From Cristatella mucedo (lineage: Eukaryota > Bryozoa > Phylactolaemata > Cristatellidae): a DNA stretch of 64,000 nt. The number at the start of each line of letters is the position of its first letter. Positions within the stretch are counted from its first letter, which is position 1. The position numbers and the translations under genes were made by a program. The notes under the pieces are model-generated. The model was not told the origin of the DNA. It saw only the letters and a list, made by a program, of their open reading frames with translations, and made no database searches. Positions 20,834 through 33,062 of this stretch are shown here, piece by piece. The stretch is taken from assembly GCA_009760855.2 (NCBI GenBank), contig WPIO01000057.1:1696501-1760500 (forward strand), given 5' to 3'.

Positions 20834-22266
20834 CGTAGTTCTTGACTGTCTCGAGAATTTTGGTATGGTCCGACTCGTCAATCACACCACTCACATCGGT
20901 GGCCATTATCTAAATCTCGTGATCGCTAAGGAAATCCTACCCACTGACCTTGTGGTGTGCCCCTGACCCTCTCAGGTCATTGTTTGGTCTCGTTTTTGTT
21001 CGTGCTCTCTGTACGTACAGGGTACAGGGTAATGTTGAATTTGTCAAGCGAGGTAACTTAAAAAGCATCGACATAGATAAGTTTTTTAATCTGTTTGTGG
21101 TGCAGGTCTTTTTGTTCTGCATTAAGACTCGGCCGGCGGCCTCGATACTCTAACTGATACAGTGAACATGACACTCAAGAGTGCTCTTGACCAGCATGAT
21201 AACGTTCAATCTATCCGTGTACAAAGCCGTGGAGATTCCTTTCAATTTAGGAAAAAACTCATAAAGATGTGAGGTGTAAGGCTCAGACTTAATCGTCACC
21301 TCTAGAACGAAATCGGGGTCTTATGCAGATCTAGTCACTTTAAAAGACTTCCTTCGAGTGTACACCCTGAAACTTCAAAAAGCCGGAGCTTTTTTTTGTT
21401 CAAAGGCTGAATTCCTGCCAGTCGAACCCTAAACCGATTTAAAAGAAAGTAAATCAATTAGTGGCCAATGCTGAGAGGTCCGACTACCCAGATACTAAAG
21501 GCTCAGCAGAAAAGGAGTCAGCCTTCTTTATTGAAAAAATTATGCACATTCGTGCCTCTACGAACCCCCTCCAACTAAAGCAATTGCTAAATCAACACCA
21601 GTGACCTTCCTTAAAAAAATTCCGAGGTTTCTGCATTCTATTTAGCTACTTTAACAAGGTCTGGCAAAAAGCTCTGATCTCCGGAAGACACAGTACTATC
21701 ATCTCTGTGGTATTCATTGGCAGCCCAACATAGCCCTGCCATAACCAAATTTTTTAATGTGTCTTTGAGAAAAGGGGTCATCCCTAAGTCATTAGAGTCG
21801 GCAATCGTTAGAACCATACTTAAAAAGCCTGGATTAGAAAAAGAAGTCCTTGCAAACTTTCGCCCAGTTTCCCTTCTTCCCGTCTAGTCAAAGATTTTTT
21901 GAAAAATTGTCGCTAAGCAGCTGGTTAAACGTATTAGAAAGATTGAATATCCGAAACACTTAAATCAGGTTTAGGAGGCAGCAAGCCTCTGAAAATGCTC
22001 TCATCAGTGTTAACAATGACATTCTGTGTGGCAACAATGACGGGAATGTCACTGCCCTAGCTCTTCTTAATTTGTCTGCTGCCTTCAACACCATTGATCA
22101 CAGTGTTCTATTTGACTGATTGAGAACAACAATTGGTCTGGCGGGCTAAGGAATGGCTTGGTTCAAATCGTACTTCTCTGATCGTGTTCTAACCGTGCGG
22201 TGCCGGGTAGGGTGTCACACATTAGATGGGTCCCCTATTGAATACTTCAAGGGTTTATACTCGGTC
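20595..22266 (+). mobile_element. LINE-B copy B5, endonuclease to mid RT
   Basis: This is the longest LINE-B 5' portion. In shifting frames it shows the endonuclease (SVAIRST, AAIYQSPSGSLNLLSEEF, GYFNIHVE near 20800, THIGGHYLNLVI, then a decayed SDH site) and a linker (DTVNMTLKSAL, QSIRVQSRGDS). The RT start follows at ~21770-21900 (VIPKSLESAIVRTILKKPGL, NFRPVSLLP), then LNLSAAFNTIDHSVLF at ~22070 and SYFSDRVLTVR (22153). It breaks at 22266, within the GPLLF block just before the polymerase active site, where a LINE-A is inserted, and resumes at 23833. Stops throughout mean no product. It is an APE-type, CR1/L2-like element by motif order. Confidence 0.85.
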
Positions 22267-23832
22267 CCTTGCTGTTACCGCCCAGTATCCCTTCTACCAT
22301 TCCTATCAAAGACACTGGAACGTTTCGTGGCGGACCAGCTAAACTCATACATCGAAACCTCGCACCTTGCTAGTAAGTTCCAGTCTGGCTTCAGAGTCAA
22401 TCACTCTACAGAATCAGCATTGCTTAGGGTATACAACGACCTACTTATGAAATAGACGTGGGCAGAGTGTCCCTTACTGTTTTGCTAAATTTTTCGGCAG
22501 CTTTTGGTACCATCGATCACAAACTTCTTCTGGAACGCCTCTCATCTCGCATGGGCATCGCTTGCACTGCCTTGCAAGGGTTCAGGTCATATCTCAGTGG
22601 GAGACTCCAGAGTATTGACGTGAATGGACAAAGATCGTCTGAGGTACCTTTGAAATATGGCGTACCTCAGGTCTCCAAACTAGGTCCGGTTACTTGCACG
22701 GTTTATACTCTCCCTCTTGCTGATTTGATTGCCAAGCACAATATAGGCTTTCACTTCTATGCGGGCGGCACTCGTTTGTACCTTTGCTTTGATTCCTTCC
22801 AGCCTTCGAGCACCTCAAACTCTTTCAACTCACTTGCTGCATGTATAGATAAACTCAGCACATTGATGGCAGCAAATTTTCAAAAAATAAATGACAATAA
22901 AACTAACGATTTATCGGCAAAGCCAGTTTGACTCACAAATTTAAAATGCTGAAGCTCAAAATTGGCTCTGTCAGCATATCTCCAGTTGAATCAGCTCAAA
23001 ATCTAGGTGTCATATGCAAAAGCGACCTCTCGTTTGATGACCATATCAACTCCACAGTCAAATGTACCTATTTTCAGCTTCATAGTACTATTAAACTCGG
23101 GCTTGTTTAGATAAGGGCATCACATCGAAGTTGGTATTAGCATTCGTGACATCCCGTCTCAACTTCTGCAACTCACTGCTTACTGGCCTACCAGCATGTG
23201 CGATCAGGCGATTGCAGCTGGTGCAAAAGTCTGTCGTGAGCTTCGCAGTTGCCACATTACTCCACTTCTAGCCGCCCTGCACTGGCTACCAGTCAAGCAA
23301 CGGATTGACTTCAAGGTTTTGTCGCTCATTTTTGGGTCACTTCATCCTTTGGCTCCAGCCTATGTCTCAGATATACTCCCTCATCAGGCCAAGTTTCTTA
23401 CCACTAGCTTGCCGGAATCTAGCAGTCTAAAAATACCCCTTACAAACCTCAAATCCTTTAGAGACCATGCATTTAGTTCCTATGCTCCACAGCATGAAAC
23501 TCCTTCCCTACCTGCGTCTCAACATCCCATGACCTGTCTACATTTAAAAGGAACTTAAAAACACACCTATTTAGGACAGCATTTATTGGGTCCCTGTGAT
23601 TCGTCCTTGATGTGCTTATGCATGCTGACACTTTGCATGCTGCCACTAACCACATTTGCATGCTGACCCTGTGCATGTCACCCCTAACCATGTTATTCAT
23701 TTTGTTTGTTTATCAAGCATGATTTTACTCACCATTCAATTGCATTTCCCTTTGCAGAAAATTTAAAGCGCCTAGTGAGTGATTACGTTCTCTGAGGGCG
23801 CTTTATTAAGTGCATTATTATTGTTATTATAA
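22267..23832 (+). mobile_element. LINE-A copy A4, nested in LINE-B B5
   Basis: This 5'-truncated LINE-A starts in the RT N-terminus (YRPVSLLPFLSKTLERFVAD). It continues with LLNFSAAFGTIDHKLLLERL, VPLKYGVPQVSKLGP (consensus PQGS) and FYAGGTRLYL in place of YADDTQLYL, so the catalytic aspartates are lost. The C-terminal domain is at 23196-23558, followed by the 3' UTR, stem-loop and ATT tail. It separates two halves of one LINE-B codon run. Its tail shares diagnostic bases with A3 (CTAGTGAG, GATTACGTTCT, TTTATTAAG), so A3 and A4 belong to one subfamily. Confidence 0.93.
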
Positions 23833-24935
23833 TTCTCCATTTATACTCAACTCTTGGGAAAGATGATGTAGACCCAACGAAAATGATATGAATTGTATAC
23901 TCATGATACTGAGTTGTATATGTCATTTAAACCATCTCAATCTGCTGCAGCAACTGAGAAACTGAATGCTTTCCTTGTCGAAATTAATTTCTGATGCAGG
24001 AAAAGTTTTTGAAACTAAATGAGGATAAAATCAAACTGCTTTTCATAGAACACCACAAGCGTGTGGCTGGATTAAATGGTTTGCTTCTCTAATTGGTGAT
24101 GTGGTTTCGCTACCATCACCACGTGCTTGAAAGGTAGGTTTCGTCTTCGGCAGCTGCCTACCGTTTAAAGGCTTCATTCAGAAGACTGCTTGACAACTTG
24201 CCATCACGTTCAATCCCTAGTCAAGATTGGGAGCGGTTTTCTAAAGTGGCATGCAGTTATTATAACTAGCTCCTTTGTTTCGTCTCGGCTTAATTATTAT
24301 TATTCCTTTTTGGGTGAACTACCAAAGAAAGCAATTAGGCAACTGCAGCTGGCTATGAATATAGATGCAAGGCGAGTTTTGAAGTCCCAGAGGTTTGCCC
24401 ACGTGTCTCCTTTTCTAAATGACCTGGGATGGATGCCGCTTGAGCATCGGTTACAGAGCAAAGTTCTTACGCTGACCCACGAGGCTGCTACGGGTTGGCT
24501 CCTTCGTAAGTAGCTGAACTACTACAGCAGGTTCAGTCTGTTTGAGCCTTCAGGCCCTGTGCGGACAATAAATTAGCAGTTCCGTTTTTCTGCATACAGA
24601 CCCATGGCGAGAGAAGTTTTAGCTCTGCACGTACTAGGCTGTGGAACTCGCTTCCACAATGCTTAGGCAACGACAACTACTCTTCTGCTTCCGACTATGG
24701 CTCATAATTTTTAGCGGTCCTGAGCTGCTACTTCCATGCTACTCACTACCTCAACAGCTCTCTGGACTATGCTCTGCTTCCCACTTTCTCTTTGTTGGGT
24801 GAGACGAAGTCTGTTGGCTACCGAATGCGTATGGAAAGCCACTTGGGTGGTCAATGGGCTATAAAAAACTCTCATGTAGAACACCAGCATAGTCTTTATG
24901 ATTTTAATGTTAAATATGGAGATACATTACACATG
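23833..24935 (+). mobile_element. LINE-B copy B5, RT active-site region to 3' end
   Basis: The frame resumes exactly where 22266 stopped: across the LINE-A the LINE-B reads GPLLF then SIYTQLLGK. Downstream is a decayed YADD region near 23895-23925, then KLNEDKIKLLFIEHHKR. The C-terminal domain is at 24190-24513 (SSRLNYYYSFLGELPKKAI, QRFAHVSPFLNDLGWMPLEH), followed by a frameshifted LWNSLPQ block and the 3' UTR ending at GGAGATACATTACAC. Many frameshifts make it a dead copy. Confidence 0.9.
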
Positions 24936-24999
24936 CTTAAGATATCTTAGACTCAGCAGTAGAATTAGAGATAAAAACAGACACAACTTATTTTCTTCT

Positions 25000-25165
25000 G
25001 TATTCAAAAATTGTTTTTTAGTTCATTTAGCATTTAAAGTTATGGCTATAACCACCGCTTGCAGAGGCAATAAAGAATCGCCTACTACAGGATTAGTACC
25101 CACGACCTAGAGCCGCAGGACGTAAAAAGCGACATCTTTACTAAGTTACCGTCGTAAATTTCGAT
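25000..25165 (-). mobile_element. SINE-A copy
   Basis: The reverse strand has GGTCGTGGGTACTAATCC (decayed B box), GCGATTCTTTATTGCCTCTG, then CAAGCGGTGGTTATAGCCAT, matching SINE-A at 6542-6602. It follows closely after the LINE-B 3' end. Confidence 0.8.
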
Positions 25166-28100
25166 AAAACTGAAAGCCGGTCAATTCGGCCTAATTTAGG
25201 TTTACAAGAGGTTCGGAATAAAAAATGAAAAACTGCGATGGATTGAGAACGGAATCTTTGGGCATTTATAGTTTGAGCACACCCAGACAAGTGGGGTGAA
25301 ATAGGTTATGACCTATAGGCAACGCTGCTTGCAGTCCTCAATCTTACAAGTACGATATGCTGCTTTCAAAGGCATTGGGTAAGTTTAACTTTGCCGAGAA
25401 TGTGACATTGCCTCCATCTTCGTTCCCTAGAGTGTCACTAGTTGCTGACAGTGGAGCTGTGTTAGCGGAGTTGTGTCGTTTGAATTTAGACTGAAATTCC
25501 TCTTACTTTAAACTGTCCTTGTTTAAAAAGGGGTTTTCAGGCATTTAAGCTTGGTATCAAATATTAATACTGCCGAATGTAAACGAATAATTGAATCTTT
25601 TTAGCCAGACAATAAAACTAATATCCATATAGTTATCGTGTATCTTTCAATGAGAAAAAATATTTTGAAGACAGATTCTCAGAGAGGCTCATTGGCAGTC
25701 AACAGTGAGCTCGGTGGACATACATTGCAGTCAGCAGAAACACAGAGGAAGTCGGCTAGCTGGTGAACCACTGATTTGAGTCATCTAGATGCAGGGAGCA
25801 ATGCAAGCATCCACGCCACTTTTTGACGACTGCATGAGATCCTGGGTCGGGTGTCTGGCGGAAGGCACCACAAGAAAATGTTGACCTACCGACAAGGCTG
25901 GATATGTTTACTCTGTCTTTTCTAGTCCAAAGTCAAAGAGCGAGGTAAGAAGGTTTCCTGGGGTTAGATAACGGCAGTTTTCTTATGTCAAATGTTCCGG
26001 GCACTAATTATTTCTTTGCATATAGTGGGAGCCTGAACCCGTGACATCTTCCATCTGAACCCGTGATATCCCGCTGATATCTTCCATCTGAAGGAGGGCT
26101 ATGGTTGCACGGCCTTCGAGGTACGATGGTCTAGACTAATGTGTCCTAGGACTGAGGTGTCAAACCTGAACTCCACATGCAGTGACACTTTTCACTTAGG
26201 AATACCGTTCCTTTCAATGTCCTATTTATTTTCATACTTTTGTTCAATTCGTGCCGTAAACTCACTAACCTTAACAATGGTAAGTATGCCACTGCTATAA
26301 GCATTTTTTTCTAGGAGAACAGCTTACCGGGCATAGACACCCATCGACTCAAATTCGGAATTATGCTATGTTCGGGGCAGGTTAAGCCTTCTCATTCGAG
26401 CCGTTAGCTGTATTGGAATACGTCAAGCGTGAGATATTGTCGCAATACAGGTATTTAACTAAGATGTAAAAGTCCTGTGAGAGCCTTGCTAAGTTGTGCT
26501 CAATAACAGTGACAAGTTATTTAGTTGGGCTGAAAACTAGTGATAATTAAAAAACCATCTTCATTACTTCGTAAAAAGCAATATTTTATTTTTTTCTACT
26601 TAATATATGTATCCACAGTTGTTATACTAAATTAGTTATTTACGTTGAAACGACGTTGTTTCTGTTATAAGCAAAAACATTGTATTTATATCGTTGAAAG
26701 GTTTCCCTAATGTTCAGTTAACCTTCATGAAGTTACATACTTTTTTAGCTACACATCTTCAATTTATCACGCCACACGCAGCACGTGCTGCCACTGGTTT
26801 TTGGCGGGTAGAAGTAGCAATGTTTCCAGTACAAGCTTTCAGAGCAGGGGGTATCAGCTTGAAGGGTCACATTTCTGAGCTAGTTTGACTGGTAGCAATC
26901 TTTAGTTGACTCAAACTGGAGCCGGCCACCCATCCAAGAGGTGAATTCCAAGCTTGAGGAATATGATTACTTCGAAGTAGCTTTTTACGAGTTTGGATAA
27001 AATAATAAGTCAACCATACAAATTTCCGTGACATCTTGCATATTCGGGTCTGGTTAAACCTGGCGACGAAAGTGATCGAGGTAGGCGTAACGAAGCACGA
27101 CATGTAATCGCATCATCACAACGTTCTTTCCATAAGACGACAGTTGATGATAAGTAGCAGGCAGTAGTTGGGAGGTAGCGACTACCTCCTTAAAGAATCC
27201 TAGATTCCCTCAAACTATTTACGAGAAATGTTGGGTTCAGAGTATTGTAGTTGATGTAAGCTTATCGGTCAGCTGCCAGCTATCCAGAAACCAGATGTAA
27301 ATTATGAGACGGTGGAAACACTATTTTAATGTTCCGGCCGTGAAATATTTTGTTTCGATGATATAAGCCACCAAGATTGCAGGTTTAAACATGCTGATAT
27401 TACTGTCAACACTTCGGGGCTTGCTGGGTGAGAATATATAATTATTCTTGAGACGTCAGCTGCGAAGATTCAGCCAGGGAAGCTACAGCACGAGTATTAC
27501 AGTTTCGTAGCCCAGGTCAACACATCCACTCTTGCTGTTAAACGACTTCATGGATAAGTTTGTTCGTATCAACTTTGACTTAGCAAATTAAGTGGTGATA
27601 TGGTCAAGCCAGATCTACGTTCTCGGAAACAGGTAGACATTGCAGCAACCTTCGCCTCTCCCTTTCTATGCTAGGGCTCGACCGAAACTGGATTTTCGGA
27701 AGGTTGATTAAAACGACTGAATAAATATACCAGAGATATGCACGCAGGTTTTACCGAACGTCTACATTAAGAAATAGCAGGCATGTAGGGCTCAAATCAC
27801 GCCACAATTACCTATCTGCTTAGAACGAGCTAGGACCTAGTTTTTGTCTGGTGGGACCGGTAGTGGCTTGTGGAGGATCGTTAACTGTTTTTTTCTGAAC
27901 GAAAATGAAAAAGGGGTCCAGAGTTTTTTAAATGCACCACTGAAATAGCCCGATTAGCGTGTATCTGGGTAGGAAAACGGTTTGCTGCTTTGAGCGATTG
28001 TGTCAGCTCAGCAGATGTAAGCTAAGAAAGCAGATCGCAGATCCGACCTTGGATTTGATATGAGGTAAAATATTGCAGACGGAAAACTTTTTAGAGGTGC

Positions 28101-28660
28101 CATTATTGGCTTTTATTGCAAAGAATATGTCTGCAATTTGTTTTTGCTCTAGCTTATACTTTCCAGCAAATAGCTTGATTGTGAGCTGCATATAAGTGAT
28201 GATTTAAAAGTCTTGTGTATGATGTATGGCTAGTAAGCGGTTTGAGAGTTTTATGGTTATACATCCTTGCAGGTAAATTGTTATTAGATTACGAGCCGAT
28301 TGGGTCTGACTCCTTAACAAGCCTTAATATCTGAATGCATATTTAATTGTCAATTTGCATGAATAAGAGGCTGTTTAAGGATACGAGGTCTGGGTACAAT
28401 GGACTTTTATTTGATGCACTGACATGGAAAGCGCCTGGAAAGTCAGCAGGACTAATTTTATTCGAAGGCAAACCCCTGAGGCGGCTAAAGTGCAGGTGTA
28501 GCTAAGGGTAACCAAGAGAGCCATGGTACTACAGCAGAGTAAGGCAGAACGACGTCCACCTGCGACATATTAAGTTAAAGAATTTTTGGCGTTGATGTGA
28601 CTGGACTTCTATGCATTTCCTCGTGGTGGGGGCTAAGCTTGAATGCGAGACTACTTGAAG
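25166..28660. other. 3.5 kb without a recognised feature
   Basis: I see no LINE, SINE or coding similarity. Open frames here are short and look random. This is the longest stretch with no mobile-element match I can see, so unrecognised introns, regulatory DNA or very old repeats could lie here. Confidence 0.5.
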
Positions 28661-28669
28661 CCGAGACCT

Positions 28670-29560
28670 GCACTAAAATGTTTGCCCTCTGCAGCTAGAG
28701 CGCCTCGGTAAAAGGCAGGGATCGCTTCTTTGGATAAGACGAGTGTTTGGGAGGATTGTGGAAATAAATCTAAGCTATACCTGGTGCCAACATGCTTGCT
28801 TGCCTTTAAAGATCGGTAATCTATGTTATTGGTGTAGTTATATTTATTTAGATAAGCGTCGGTACCTATGCTACCTCAGTATCGGTAATCAGTACAGCCC
28901 CAGAAACGACTTGGGTAAGAAGCACTGGTTATCGCTCTTAGACTCGCACCTAATTGAATCCGTCAGGTTGACATGGGCCTAGGCAGATAAAGTTTTATGC
29001 GATAGTCCGTGAAACAAGCCACATGTCTGGCAACAGTCTTTCACGAACGAAGAAAGATACCTTCCACTCCAAACATCAGACCCATTAGTCCAACGACCAA
29101 CAAAAATTGCTTGCCTAGTCATAGATATGCATCCACTAGAGCAGAAAGTAATCCACATCTCTGCTAGCTTAAATGTATCTAGCAGCTCTAGGACAACCAG
29201 ATCTCGGATGTAATGATCCATTTTCAGCGGTCGATCCACTGCAGAAATTTGGAAGGCTTTCAAGTAGATTTCTGTGTGCATGAAACACTTCCACATTAGC
29301 CTAATTCCAAGTGACGGACAACGGTCAAAGTTTTAGTTCACGAAAAGGCTCAGCTAGTGGGCTACAAGTGCTGAATATCATTTTAAACTTAAATTTAATT
29401 TTATAGCATTTCCAGTGAATCATTTGAAAGGGTGAACTCAGGGCCCGTGAAGGGTCATCCTAACTGGCCAAAGAAGGCTCTGACTCACGGTGACTTTACA
29501 CAAAATACTTAGCAGTTCGTGATTAGAGAAGCACATCAAAGCAAAAATAGTAGTGACATT
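28670..29560 (-). repeat. Repeat E, copy 2
   Basis: This aligns with 13240-14130 in the same orientation. On the reverse strand, the shared frame at about 28810-28672 reads SLDLFPQSSQTL and IPAFYRGALAAEGKHF, then a stop. Further upstream on that strand is an open frame at 28979-29296 with seven cysteines (for example WITFCSSGCISM, DCCQTCGLF) that is not open in copy 1. Function unknown. Confidence 0.65.
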
Positions 29561-30449
29561 ATCAAATTGACTCGAAAGTAAGGTAAACATTTATCCACAT
29601 TGCCATTAGGGTCATTCCACCTCTAGCTGCATTTAGTGCAGGCATAAGAGATTGCTGTTTAAGGTATGCATAGAGTTGCCAGTATTAAATTAGTCAAAGC
29701 ACTCTGCTGTGAAGCTTTGAAGAATTTTGATAGTAATAAAAAGCAGAACTTAAAGTTATTAAACACGGAGTACAAAATCAGATGCAACAGTCAGAGTCTA
29801 TAGTTTATTGCAGGTTCTAAGTAAAAGCTTTTACGTTGTAATTAATTTTCCATTTTATTAGGATATTGCCAGTGGCTCTTTTGAGGGTTTTCGGGTCAAG
29901 TCCAATGCAGGTCAGGAAAATAGAATTGCCGGTACCAGGGCAATTTTGCTGGTGCAATTATTAGACCTGCCATTAATAATTTAATTTTAAGACGCTATGG
30001 ATGGATTGCTGATCAGTGGATAAGTTACAACGCCATCGTCTATATCAAAGGTCATTTTTAGAGACAATGTTATCAGGTCCATCTAAAAAGAAGAAACAAG
30101 TCATAAATATTGTATCACTAGTTCAATTTTTGATCGTGCAATTCAAAAAAATTGTATAAGAACTTCATTTCTTGGTCGTGCAATTGGCCAGCCCTTGAAG
30201 CGGTCCAGTCGCCCTCAGCAAAAAACATGTCATGCCCAGTAACAAAAATAATCGGTGATTGAACCGTCTTATTGGTATAGAGGCAAACGAGCAATTACAA
30301 CTAACTTGTCATTTCAAGTTAGGAATAAAGAATCGCTAAACGATAGTTCTTGAACAGACTACCTATGCCTTAAACAAGGAGCTCCATCAGCTCTACAGGT
30401 GCAGCAACTACCTCTGCTATAACAAGATTGTTGTAATGTGATATTCTAT
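29561..30449. other. No recognisable feature
   Basis: I see nothing identifiable. Similarity to repeat E fades out before this stretch. Confidence 0.45.
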
Positions 30450-30735
30450 CAACACACCTATTTAGGACAGCATGTAGTGGGTTCCTGTGATTCGTCCGTC
30501 AAGTCCAATGCGTGCAGACACTGTGCATGCTGCCACTAACCACATTTGCATACTGACCCTGTGCATGTCACTCCTAACCAGGTTATCGATTTTGTTTGTT
30601 TTTCAAGCATGATTTTACTTACCATTCAATCGCGTTTCCCTTTGCAGCAAATTTAAAGAGCCTAGAAAAAGATTGAGTTCTCTGAGGGTACTTTATGAAG
30701 TGCATTATTAATATTAATATTGTTATCATCCATGA
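30450..30735 (+). mobile_element. LINE-A 3' end
   Basis: It starts at CACACCTATTTAGGACAGCA (the THLFRTA codons) and runs through the 3' UTR to the stem-loop and ATTAATATT tail. The insertion is 5'-truncated and moderately diverged. Confidence 0.92.
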
Positions 30736-32943
30736 AGGCAGGTTCTAAGAAGCAAGATTATTTCCATTAAGCTCTTGGTTGAGCTTGAAGCGAGTGTTAT
30801 GGTGTTTTTTGCCTCACGTTAAATTTTTTTAGTTATGTCTGTTATTTTCAAACTATGTGTACGTTCTATTGCAATTTATAGAAATTAAACTAGTAGGACA
30901 CAATCGGTCATGTATAAGTAATTTTAATTCGAAGAGCGAAACGGGAGTTTCAGGGGTTAGCGATAGTAAGAGCACAGCAAATTAATCTGCTTGAAGTATT
31001 AAAAGTTCATTTATCTTCAAGATTACTTGGACCTATTGCCGACTTCCATTACAGCATACACTATTTCAAATTATTCCAAAGTAAAATTGTACTCATAAGT
31101 TGCCAGTAAATGACATCCTGTTTTTTTAAATTGTTAGTACAAGTTAGGTTAATTATTTTGAATTACATGCGATAATGATTCCAAGCGAGCCTATAACAAC
31201 CAAATGCTGCTAGCTCACTAACTCACTTGTGGGATAGACTCGCGAAACATATTTAAATATCCTCGCAAAACATTCAGTCAATTACACTTCCTTACTTATT
31301 TTGTGATGTGAATGCACATTCCCAGCTACGCTGCTTAGGGCTCTGGAAGGTTTTCAAAGAATTTAAAACTAAATCATCTGATGAAATATAATTTAGGCTA
31401 AAATAAAGTGATGCAATTACTTGGCACTGCCTATTTTCAAACGATTTATCTCCGTAATATTTCAAGGTCGATGTTAGGGTTGCTTACTAGCAATTGCTTC
31501 AATTAAAGTATGCTCACATGTAATGTTAACGTGAGCAGCAGCTGTAATCGTTACCAGACCCGGAATATTTTCCGAGGATTTGCCGGAGCATTTCAATTGA
31601 AAGCCGCTAAAGCAACGGTTTCCGGTTAAAAGGAGTGAACTTGAACTGTTGGAAATGCCTCCGTTGTCGTTCTCAGAAGATGAATTGTGTAGGTAACCAA
31701 GCTGGTCACTCTAATGTAAATAGTATCTCGGCTTGCTCCTGACAACGGTACATGTGACGGTGCTGTTTTCCCTTTCTTCGATATCTATAATGTTTCTTTC
31801 ACTGTACTACAGTTGCTGATGAAAATATCATCAGGCTCCACTGTGAACAGAATCGGTATAATGGAATGAGAAGTATTAGGTCTGAAGAAATTAATTTACA
31901 TAGTTCCAAGTTTTCAAAATCAAATGAGACATTGTTAACAAGCATCACTTTAACACACTTCAATAAAAGAAGGATATATACCAAACGCCCCTGCAAGTCT
32001 TAACTTATACTCACCTGCAGTAAAATTATGTAACTGCATTCAAAGCTATTACGCAATAGCCACACCCATTTGTTTTCCGCTTTTTATCTTTTAATCTAGC
32101 TCAGTATAACATAAATAAAGCCAGCATGCGTTAAAAAAAGTAAGAAGACAAGGGTGAGACGATCTTACAAATTAATTTTACTTTCGTCCAACATCAGAGC
32201 CTCGTTAAATTGTTGCAGATAATGACGTAATATAGCTCTCTAAATTGTGTGGTGCATAAGTTAATAGCAGTTACTATTTTATCAAGCTGCAGTGACAAAG
32301 CGAGTTGCTTTCGTGAATAATGACTATTGCAGAAAGTAATCTCTACATTTTTATGTCGTGTCAGTGATATATCAATAGCATGTGACGTTCTGTTGGCGAA
32401 TAATGAACTTTACTAAATCTTGAATTTTGAAAAGCAAAAATACAGCGTGCTTTTCACTTTAAAAAGCGTAAAATGCTAATAGTATTTTTTTACTTACCAA
32501 GATCAGAAAACTTTATTGCCGAGAACCATATCTTTCTTGTTCCCTCGTGATTAAAATTTGATTTTAGCAGCAAGCAAACAGTGCGTTCTCCACCTCTAAT
32601 GAATTAGAGTTTTCACTTGTACTTGATGGTAAGCAATTGAAGTTGAACAATGTCGGCTAGCCATTGAATGCCTACTTATGGATTATTAGATTCGAAGAAG
32701 GGCCTAGAAAACTCAAGTTCATGGTACTATTTGATTTTGTAGCGTTAAAAGTATAAATACATTCCTAAGCATTGTTACCGTATGCTGGCTATATCTTAAG
32801 AATTAAGTTTGGGCACAAAGTGAAATTTAATGCTAGGATTTTTTATAACTCCCGAAAAAGAAAGGTTTCGATTGACACGTATTTTTCTTTTCGTGAGCAG
32901 CTGATCCAACATTTAAGATGGTCGCTCGATTTTTACTTCCCTT

Positions 32944-32944
<1 letters not shown>
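30736..32944. other. 2.2 kb without a recognised feature
   Basis: A/T-rich sequence with no coding frame longer than about 65 codons and no repeat match within the window. Confidence 0.5.
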
Positions 32945-33014
<70 letters not shown>

Positions 33015-33062
33015 CGTGTGTGTGTGTGTGTGTGTGTATGTGTGTGTGTGTGTATACATATA
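32945..33062. repeat. (TA)n-(TG)n compound microsatellite at a LINE-B tail
   Basis: About 27 TA units pass into TG units with a few interruptions, then TATACATATATATG. It directly abuts the (GTAAT)n tail of the minus-strand LINE-B at 33063. Open frames across it are low-complexity artefacts. Confidence 0.96.

Noticed and set aside
26694-27103. Short frames on both strands in the unrecognised 25-28 kb region
   Set aside because: 64-78 codons, no motif, no second copy; expected by chance.
28979-29296. 105-codon cysteine-containing minus frame in repeat E copy 2
   Set aside because: The frame is broken in copy 1; only the shorter shared stretch nearer 28700 shows possible constraint.
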